Source of the DNA: Gammaproteobacteria bacterium | GTDB taxonomy: Bacteria; Pseudomonadota; Gammaproteobacteria; Pseudomonadales; Azotimanducaceae | Assembly (NCBI GenBank): GCA_026706425.1 | Contig: JAPOYW010000393.1 | Span: forward strand, 1 to 13,779 | Reading direction: 5' to 3' | DNA length: 13,779 bases | In this document: piece after piece, positions 7,731 to 12,868 of the stretch | How the letters are laid out: every line of letters starts with the position of its first letter | Position numbering within the stretch: the stretch's first letter is position 1 | Made by a program: the position numbers and the translations under genes | The notes under the pieces: generated by a model | What the model saw: the letters and a program-made list of their open reading frames with translations, nothing else | What the model was told of the DNA's origin: nothing | The model's database searches: none

Positions 7731-7772
7731 GCAGCATTCTGGAGACGCGTTCCGGCACCAGCCGGCTGCCCC
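7700..7772 (-). tRNA. tRNA-like cloverleaf, probably degenerate; alanine-type acceptor
   Basis: Read on the minus strand, a 73-base element folds as a small tRNA. GGGGCAG (7772-7766) pairs over 7 bp with CTGCTCC (7710-7704), including a G3-U70 wobble and A73, the identity pair of tRNA-Ala and tmRNA. The T arm GAGGG-TTCGATC-CCCTC (7727-7711) is textbook. The anticodon arm is CGCGT-CTCCAGA-ATGCT with one mismatch; the loop places CCA as anticodon (Trp codon UGG), which conflicts with the alanine-type acceptor. The D arm is CCGGC-TGGT-GCCGG, with no U8 and only a four-base loop. The 3' end reads ACCC, not ACCA. It may be a tRNA-Ala remnant used as an integration site, or a divergent tRNA. It lies where the TonB receptor is cut off. 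Confidence 0.4.
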
Positions 7773-7814
7773 TCTCGAAGGCGACCCGATCCAACGACAA
7801 AGGAGATCAGCACC

Positions 7815-8303
7815 ATGAAGAAGCTAATAGCCGTCGCGGCCCTCGCCGCGACGTTCGGCGCTGCCGAGATCCACGCCCAGGGCGACGACGACGTGCCTCA
7901 ATGCCGGTTCGTCAACCCGACGAACAGCTATCCCGCCCTCATCGTGTCGCACTACCGGTGCAGGCCGTTCGTTCCGTACGTCAGGAGCTGCTCGCTCCTG
8001 TGGTACACGCGCTGGTGGGACGTCTACTTCGCCAAGACCGACGACGACTTCCCGTGCGCCCTGGTCGGCTATCCGTTCTACGAGAGACCGCTGTACATCG
8101 ACATGGGTTACGCCGGCACGCCCTTCACCATGTGGGCGCAGGCGTTCATGGCGGGCCACTTCTTCACGGACGAGCTGCCGTGGCACTGTCCGAGCTTCAT
8201 CCCGCTCTGCGTCCTGGGCGGCTCCGCGCAGGTCGTCGCCTTCGGACCCGGCCTGCCCGCCATCCACTTCCGTCCCTACGTGGCGACGGTCTACTTCAAC
8301 TGA
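7815..8303 (+). CDS. secreted cysteine-rich protein of unknown function
   Basis: A 162-aa protein that I do not recognise. It begins with a clear Sec signal peptide, cut after about residue 21 (MKKLIAVAALAATFGAAEIHA), and the mature part is soluble-looking but rich in aromatic residues (many Tyr, Phe, Trp). Six cysteines (in QCRF, RCRP, SCSL, PCAL, HCPS, LCVL) would allow three disulfides, fitting a periplasmic or secreted location. The start ATG has AAAGGAG at ideal spacing. It is followed after 26 bases by another exported protein on the same strand, so the two are probably one operon. It sits at the left side of the segment that interrupts the TonB receptor. No enzyme motif is visible. Confidence 0.7.
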   Translation: MKKLIAVAALAATFGAAEIHAQGDDDVPQCRFVNPTNSYPALIVSHYRCRPFVPYVRSCSLLWYTRWWDVYFAKTDDDFPCALVGYPFYERPLYIDMGYAGTPFTMWAQAFMAGHFFTDELPWHCPSFIPLCVLGGSAQVVAFGPGLPAIHFRPYVATVYFN

Positions 8304-8329
8304 TGCGCGCCGCAGGGAGGAACGAACAC

Positions 8330-9058
8330 ATGAAGACCACAACAACGGCAATCGTCATGGCCGCGGCCGCGCTGGCGACGCAGACCGCGTGGACCGCCGA
8401 GGGCGTCGACGCCGAGTTCGTCGTCACGTCCGAACGGGCCGTGGGGCCGGACAACATGATCCGGCGCGAGATGGCGGGCCGCTACGTCGCCGACGCCGAC
8501 GGCCGGATGCGCGTCGAGATGGCCGGCCAGACCACCATCAACGATCCCGTCGCCGGCCTCGTCTGGATCGTGGACGACCGCACCGGGCGGGCGAACCGCG
8601 CGACCCTGGCCGATTCGTCCGAGCCGCGCGAGCGGATCGGCGCGGTCGTCCATCCCGACCTCGACCCCGACGAGATCCCGCCGGCGCCGGAGAGGATGCC
8701 GCGCCCCGATCCGCTTCCGGTCGAGCAGTCGCCGCTCGGGACGGAGACCGTCCTGGGCCAGATCGCCACCGGCACGCTGTACCTGCAGACCGTCCCGGTC
8801 GGCGCCGTCGGCAACGTCGAGCCCTACACGATCGAGGTCGAGGTGTGGAAGACCGACGCGTTCGGATTCGACCTGCACCTGCGCACGGTGGTCCGCGATC
8901 CGGTCCACGGCACGACCACGCAGGAGATGCGCAATCCGCAGAGGGTGTCCGGCGCGGATCTCGACGCGCTGTTCGAGCCCGACGAGGAATGGACGGTCGT
9001 GGAAGGGCCTCCCAGCCCCCCGATGTCCGGCCCCTCGGCGATCATCTTCTCCCGCTAG
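8330..9058 (+). CDS. secreted protein of unknown function (DPVAG-type)
   Basis: A 242-aa exported protein with a signal peptide of about 23 residues (MKTTTTAIVMAAAALATQTA start). The ATG has GGGAGG upstream. The middle carries a pattern that I associate with secreted hypothetical proteins common in Acidobacteriota and some proteobacteria: REMAGRYVADADGRMRVE, then TINDPVAGLVWIVDDRTGRA, then LGTETVLGQIATGTLYLQT, VPVGAVGNVEPYTIEVEVWK and a final LFEPDEEWTVVEG. The family role is unknown; the fold is probably beta-rich. It is the second gene of the pair that starts at 7815. Its stop TAG shares the palindrome CTAG with the stop of the convergent lipoprotein gene, and a 12-bp hairpin follows immediately. 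The family link is from memory of sequence patterns, not from a search. Confidence 0.7.
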   Translation: MKTTTTAIVMAAAALATQTAWTAEGVDAEFVVTSERAVGPDNMIRREMAGRYVADADGRMRVEMAGQTTINDPVAGLVWIVDDRTGRANRATLADSSEPRERIGAVVHPDLDPDEIPPAPERMPRPDPLPVEQSPLGTETVLGQIATGTLYLQTVPVGAVGNVEPYTIEVEVWKTDAFGFDLHLRTVVRDPVHGTTTQEMRNPQRVSGADLDALFEPDEEWTVVEGPPSPPMSGPSAIIFSR

Positions 9059-9474
9059 AGAAGCCCCCCGGCCCGTCCGATCCCCGGACGGGCCGGCCTT
9101 CTCGACTTCGACTGCCGGACCAGGTAGGCACCGAACGGCTCGACGCCGAGCACCGCCGAGGCCCGCCGGTCCAGCTCCGCACCGCAGTCCAGCCACCGGT
9201 TCAGGGGCCGCAGCCGTTCCGGTTCCGCGCCGCAGACGTCGGCATGGCTGTCCAGGATCCGGCGGTACTCGTGCCGCTCGGCCTCGGTCGCGGCGGCCAG
9301 CGCCGGGAACAGAACCTCGATCTGGTACAGGCGGACGTCGGCGGCGACCGCCTCGAGCGCGTCGTACACGTCGTCGATGGTCTCGCTCGGGGTCTCCACG
9401 AACATGCAGCCGCCGAGCGCCAGGACGGCAGCGGCGAGGATCGGCTTCACGCGATCCAATGGCGATCCGTCCAT
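9055..9474 (-). CDS. small predicted lipoprotein
   Basis: A 139-aa protein with a lipoprotein signal: hydrophobic PILAAAVLALGGC with the lipobox LGGC, so the mature protein would be anchored by Cys23 in a membrane. The rest is mostly helical (ETIDDVYDALEAVAADVRLY, EAERHEYRRILD) with two further cysteines (DVCGAE, LDCGAE) that could form a disulfide. I do not recognise the family. The ATG at 9474 is one base after the stop of the upstream outer-membrane barrel gene, indicating translational coupling; an internal GTG (9450) giving VKPILAAA is an alternative start. The last codons run through the transcription-terminator-like hairpin at 9068-9096, so the Arg/Pro/Gly-rich C-terminus may have little function. 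Confidence 0.6.
   Translation of the reverse strand: MDGSPLDRVKPILAAAVLALGGCMFVETPSETIDDVYDALEAVAADVRLYQIEVLFPALAAATEAERHEYRRILDSHADVCGAEPERLRPLNRWLDCGAELDRRASAVLGVEPFGAYLVRQSKSRRPARPGIGRAGGLL
9068..9096. terminator. strong hairpin between convergent secreted-protein operons
   Basis: CCGGCCCGTCCG (9068-9079) and CGGACGGGCCGG (9085-9096) form a perfect 12-bp stem around ATCCC. A second outer pairing of AGAAG (9059-9063) with CTTCT (9098-9102) is possible. It begins 9 bases after the plus-strand stop. There is no long T tract on either side, so termination may be incomplete. On the minus strand it lies inside the end of the lipoprotein gene. Confidence 0.6.
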
Positions 9475-9475
9475 G

Positions 9476-10187
9476 TCAGAACCTCCACACGACGCAGACC
9501 GAGACCCCCTGCGCGTCCTCGGCCGCCGCCCCCGCGAACTGCACGCCCCAGCCCCCGCCGAGACGCAGCTCCACGCCCGCGTGCGCCGCCGTGTCGCCGC
9601 CCGTCTGCGAGACGCCGCCGAACAGCTCCACCCGCTCCACGGCGGCGTACCGCAGCCCCGCCGACACCACGAGGTCCGTGTCCGTCTCCTCGAGCGTGTC
9701 GCGGGTGTTCTCGACGAGCGGACCCTCGACGGCCGGAAGGTCCGGCGCGAAGAGTCCCGCGAAGCTCGCCGCGTTCAGTTTCGCCTCGATCTCGCTTTCC
9801 GTGTGGGCCACGCCCAGGCGCGCGTACCCGCTCAGGCCGGCCGTCAGATCCCGGTGGACGCCGACGCCCCCGGACGCCGTCGCGAGCCGGTACTCGAACA
9901 TGCTCTTGATCGTCGACGGGAAACCGGCGGGAATGTCGAGGCCGGTGAACCGGATCGGCACCTCGCGCAGGTCGTCGAACGCCGTGCGGTCGATCCAGCC
10001 CCACAGGTGGAGGAAGCCGCTGATCTCGTAGGAGCCGAACAGCGTGTAGCTGTCCGAGTCCCCGCTCGCGTTGTCGATGTCCATGCGCGTGAAGCTCGCC
10101 GACACGCCGTCGTAGGAGATGCCGGAAGGCTGCGCCTGGGCCGCCGCGGCCGCGAGGGCGGCGAGAACGATGATCGCTGTTTTTCAT
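9476..10187 (-). CDS. outer-membrane beta-barrel protein, frameshifted in its signal peptide
   Basis: The intact frame from about 10180 to 9476 encodes a small barrel: alternating hydrophobic strands, glycine-rich turns (SAGLRYAAVERVELFGGVSQ) and a C-terminal WRF, the terminal phenylalanine recognised by the BAM complex. The only ATG is at 10187, in another frame. Between them is a run of five A (10180-10184). Reading it as four A gives ATG-AAA-ACA-GCG, that is MKTAIIVLAALAAAAAQAQP, a perfect signal peptide leading into SGISYDGVSASFTRM. As written, a TGA blocks that frame and the longest unshifted start is a GTG at 10105, without signal peptide. So this is a sequencing error, a phase-variable tract or a recent inactivation. 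The full protein would be about 236 aa. The coupled downstream gene encodes a lipoprotein. The function is unknown. Confidence 0.7.
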
Positions 10188-10253
10188 GTCGGTCGATTCT
10201 TGTGCAGTGATTGGAGACCCGGAAGCTACGCCCCGAAGCTGAACCGGAACTGA

Positions 10254-10282
10254 AAGGTACCGCTTTTGGCGTGTGCGCTCAA
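10254..10282 (-). promoter_or_regulatory. candidate promoter of the barrel/lipoprotein pair
   Basis: On the minus strand TTGAGC (10277-10282) and TACCTT (10254-10259) are spaced by exactly 17 bases, about 70 bases before the ATG at 10187. The -35 half lies inside the right copy of the 17-bp direct repeat. Matches to consensus are moderate. Confidence 0.3.
10266..10282 (+). repeat. right copy of a 17-bp near-perfect direct repeat
   Basis: TTGGCGTGTGCGCTCAA is the partner of the copy at 7656-7672, with differences at positions 4 and 14. The two starts are 2,610 bases apart and same-strand. Joining them does not restore a TonB-receptor reading frame, which argues against a simple recent insertion. 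Confidence 0.4.
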
Positions 10283-10324
10283 TGTGCCAACGTCGCACCC
10301 GCACACACCAACAGGAGAATGCCC

Positions 10325-10425
10325 TTGTCCGCTTACGGCCCCGACAACAATGCGCCAACCCGCCTGGAGAACTATGCCGCCGCAGCGCTGTCCGGTCTGC
10401 TTGCCTCGCCCGCCATTAGCCCTTT
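10325..10425 (+). pseudogene. 5' fragment of a small phage-like protein gene
   Basis: AGGAG at about 10313 is followed after seven bases by TTG (10325; an ATG at 10319 is too close), opening MSAYGPDNNAPTRLENYAAA and then ALSGLLASP. The TRLE...AAAALSGLLAS pattern resembles the N-terminus of short hypothetical proteins common in phage and prophage genomes, where it continues for another 30-60 residues. Here the frame continues to a stop at 10456, but from about 10425 it is the antisense of the ABC transporter gene, so the phage-like part seems cut. The resemblance is from memory and the piece is short. Confidence 0.3.
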
Positions 10426-11832
10426 GGACGACGAGTACAGGGTGCGGACGCGATAGGACGCGTTGAAGGCCGTTAGGGAGTCCCGCACGAGGCGCTCTTG
10501 CTCGGCCTCCCCGGCCCCGTAGGCCTTGACGATGCGGACGGCGGCGAAGGACTCCTGAACTCGCGACGTGAAGTCGGAGTTCGCCTCCCTGGCGGCCAAG
10601 GACTTCTCGCGCATGCGCGGCGAATACCAGCGTCCCCAGAGAACGGCGAGCACGACGACGCTCGCCGCCATCGAGCCCAGGATGGGGTCAAGCGCAGCGA
10701 GAAAGACGATCCCGATCGCATACGTGTTCAGCAATTGCACCGCCTGGGTGATCGTGCCGATGACGGCGGTAACCTGCGCACTGTCCTGGTAGATGCGATA
10801 TACCGAGTCGCCCACCCGGTGATCGCTGTGATAGCGAATGGAGAGTCGGTGCCAACGGCCGAGCAAAGCCATCCGCAGATCCTGGTTCACCCGCTGCATG
10901 ATGAAGATGTAGTAGTAGGGCAAGAACATCGCCGAAGGGACCAACGCGATCCAGGAAACAACCATGAACACGGCGTAGACCCATTTCAGGCTGTGCCTCT
11001 GTTCGGTGGTGAGCAGTTCCAGATCGACATTCGCCGGGGCGCCCCCGGACGGTTCCAGCGTCCCTGCCGCGCTGCCAACGGACAACTCCGGCCTGCCGAT
11101 GAAGTCCGCGAGGAACGGTGTCAGCGGCTTGGCTTGCAGGATGGACTGGCTGATCAGGTCCACGGAAAAGAGGGCGATGACCATCGTCAGCAGGGTCAGT
11201 GCCCAGACCAGCGCGAAGTAGTAGACCAGGTGGCTGCCCAAGCGGACGCGCAGGCGCAACTTTCTGCCGTCAATCCGGTACTGCAATACCCATATGCAGA
11301 CACAACCCAAAGCAACGAGTCCGACAGATAGGTTGTCGGCGTGCCCAGCCACCGCAAAAATCGCGAACAGGAGTGCCGCTGTGCCGACGAGAGCGAGGGA
11401 CAGGGACACGGCTACGTACGCCCGACCTTTGACGAATAGAAGCACCCACGCGAGGGCAGTCATCAAGATCGTCGCGGCCAGAAGAAAGTCGTGTAGCCAG
11501 TCTGTTCCGAATGGGAGCCAGCCGGTAAGCGGCCCGACCGCGGTCAACACCGTGACCAAGGGCGGGACGTGACGGAAACTCCAACCATCGGCGGACGAAT
11601 CCTCGTCGAACCCATTGCCCTCGGCTAAGTCGCGTGTTTCGCCGTTGCCGAAAGGCCGCCGTCGCGGGATCTCGCGCCAATACCCGATGATGTGCGGCAG
11701 CAAGTACGGCCATGTCCGCACGAAGATCTTGACGATGGCGGCAAAGTTGCGTTGGTCGGGTTTTCTGGCCCTATCGGCTTGCGGCGGCGTTTGCCCTTTT
11801 CCCCAAAAGGGAAGCGCCCGTGCCTCCTTCAT
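10372..11832 (-). CDS. ABC exporter membrane subunit, truncated before the ATPase domain
   Basis: This gene encodes an ABC transmembrane type-1 (exporter) protein. An N-terminal section with NFAAIVKIFVRTWPYLLPHI precedes four hydrophobic segments (about 85-180), an unusual addition, then the exporter domain: a long helix (HLVYYFALVWALTLLTMVIA), a periplasmic loop, KWVYAVFMVVSWIALVPSAM, the intracellular loop LGRWHRLSIRYHSDHRVGDS, and the coupling region SRVQESFAAVRIVKAYGAGE. Half-exporters of this type go on to two more helices' end and a ~240-aa nucleotide-binding domain. Here the frame ends at 486 aa: there is no Walker A, signature or Walker B, and the last ~12 residues (GEASRPDSAAAA) look like readthrough into foreign DNA. 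The break is near 10425. A working transporter is unlikely unless the ATPase is supplied from elsewhere. It is divergent from the rhomboid gene. Confidence 0.82.
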   Translation of the reverse strand: MKEARALPFWGKGQTPPQADRARKPDQRNFAAIVKIFVRTWPYLLPHIIGYWREIPRRRPFGNGETRDLAEGNGFDEDSSADGWSFRHVPPLVTVLTAVGPLTGWLPFGTDWLHDFLLAATILMTALAWVLLFVKGRAYVAVSLSLALVGTAALLFAIFAVAGHADNLSVGLVALGCVCIWVLQYRIDGRKLRLRVRLGSHLVYYFALVWALTLLTMVIALFSVDLISQSILQAKPLTPFLADFIGRPELSVGSAAGTLEPSGGAPANVDLELLTTEQRHSLKWVYAVFMVVSWIALVPSAMFLPYYYIFIMQRVNQDLRMALLGRWHRLSIRYHSDHRVGDSVYRIYQDSAQVTAVIGTITQAVQLLNTYAIGIVFLAALDPILGSMAASVVVLAVLWGRWYSPRMREKSLAAREANSDFTSRVQESFAAVRIVKAYGAGEAEQERLVRDSLTAFNASYRVRTLYSSSKGLMAGEASRPDSAAAA

Positions 11833-11898
11833 CGCATCAATAAGAGGGCGCCTCCCACGCCGCGAGCCTAGTGGTCTGTTTCGTTGGCAGTCCGGCTC

Positions 11899-11930
11899 GT
11901 TTAAACAGGTTGAGGGTCAACTCGTCAACC
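11899..11930. promoter_or_regulatory. palindrome and TTGA/TCAA repeats between ABC and rhomboid genes
   Basis: GTTTAAAC (11899-11906) is a perfect 8-base palindrome and the most AT-rich spot of the gap. Directly after it GGTTGA (11908-11913) can pair with TCAACC (11925-11930), and an inner GTTGA/TCAAC pair (11909-11913 with 11917-11921) is an alternative. This may be an operator/promoter region for the divergent genes; no regulator is recognised nearby. Confidence 0.28.
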
Positions 11931-11984
11931 ATCCGAGTCCCCACGGAGTCGTTGGACCCACCGGCGATGTGTCACCATGGTCGC

Positions 11985-12860
11985 ATGGCCGAGAACGTGG
12001 ACTGGGTGGCGCTGCGCTCTGCTCGCGAACGACGCGACCTGCGAACCTTCGCGCTGGTGCTGACCGCCCGAGGCATCGAGAACCGGATCGATCTCATCGA
12101 CGGCGACTGGCGGTTGCTGGTCGCGTTCGAGGATCTCGCCCACGGCCGGGAGGAGATCGCCGCCTACGAGCGGGAGAACGTCAGCCAGCCCGCTCCCGCT
12201 TTCCCCATCCGGGTCGACAGCGGTTGGTGGGGTGTCGCGGCCTACCTGGGCGTGATCTGGTTCGTGATGCTCGCCGAAGGCGCGGAGCTATTCGGCTGGG
12301 ATTGGCGCGCCGCCGGGCGCCTGCATGTCGCGTCGGTGATGTCCGGCGAACTCTGGCGCCTGGTGACCGCACTTACACTGCATGGCGACCTCGCGCACAT
12401 CGTCGCGAACTCGCTGTTCGGCGCGGTATTCGGCCTGCTTGCGGGACGGTATTTCGGGTCGGGCCTGGCTTGGCTTTGCATCGTCCTCGGCGGCACTTTC
12501 GGCAACGCCTTGAACGTGCTCGTGCGTCCCGAGTTCTTCATGTCCATCGGCGCGTCCACGGCGACTTTCGCGGCCGTTGGCCTCGGCGGCGCGTTCTTCT
12601 GGCGAAGCGGATACTTCCGCCAGGCCCGGTGGCAACGCCGGTTCGCGCCGGTGTTCGCGGCGATCGCGTTCTTCGCATACACCGGCACCGGGGGCGAAAA
12701 CACCGACGTCGTGGCACACCTCACCGGACTGGCGGCCGGATTCCTGATCGGCCTCTACGTCGCGCGGACCCGGCTGCACCTCTCCGGTCCGCGCGCGCAG
12801 CGGTTCTTCGCCTGGACCGCCATCGCGGTTGTCGGCATGGCTTGGATGCTGGCCGGCTGA
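11985..12860 (+). CDS. rhomboid-family intramembrane serine protease
   Basis: A 291-aa rhomboid protease, which cuts transmembrane helices inside the cytoplasmic membrane. The active-site parts are all there: WRLVTALTLHGDLAHIVAN (H138 and N142 near the oxyanion hole), SIGASTATFA with nucleophile S191, and DVVAHLTGLAAGF with H245. About six to seven membrane helices can be drawn from residue 80 on. The first ~68 residues are soluble and look like a DUF2007-type domain (short alpha/beta, ALVLTARGIENRIDLIDGDW then LLVAFED and a helix), giving a cytoplasmic extension. The start was placed at 11985 because homology begins there; in-frame ATG codons at 11967 and 11871 lack better ribosome sites. 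No substrate is evident. It is convergent with the PQQ dehydrogenase gene, 8 bases apart. Confidence 0.85.
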   Translation: MAENVDWVALRSARERRDLRTFALVLTARGIENRIDLIDGDWRLLVAFEDLAHGREEIAAYERENVSQPAPAFPIRVDSGWWGVAAYLGVIWFVMLAEGAELFGWDWRAAGRLHVASVMSGELWRLVTALTLHGDLAHIVANSLFGAVFGLLAGRYFGSGLAWLCIVLGGTFGNALNVLVRPEFFMSIGASTATFAAVGLGGAFFWRSGYFRQARWQRRFAPVFAAIAFFAYTGTGGENTDVVAHLTGLAAGFLIGLYVARTRLHLSGPRAQRFFAWTAIAVVGMAWMLAG

Positions 12861-12868
12861 CGAGTCCG

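Noticed and set aside
7700..7772. tmRNA, because the acceptor resembles that of ssrA
   Set aside because: The two acceptor strands are only 73 bases apart, with no room for a tag frame or pseudoknots.
7690..7814. Integron attC site before the Cys-rich protein gene
   Set aside because: No RYYYAAC/GTTRRRY core pair with the expected imperfect palindrome was found; the tRNA-like fold explains the pairing better.
7559..8329. Plus-strand open frame leading into the secreted protein gene at 8330
   Set aside because: The true start is the ATG at 8330, with a ribosome site and a signal peptide; the upstream part is out-of-frame reading of the TonB receptor, the tRNA-like element and the Cys-rich protein gene.
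8389..9909. Plus-strand open frame of 506 codons, Arg/Pro-rich
   Set aside because: Composition is that of an out-of-frame shadow across two real genes and a hairpin on a GC-rich template.
9447..10358. Minus-strand frame that includes the ATG at 10187 unshifted
   Set aside because: After a few codons it becomes an Arg/Gly/His-rich shadow; the real barrel and its signal peptide are in the neighbouring frame.
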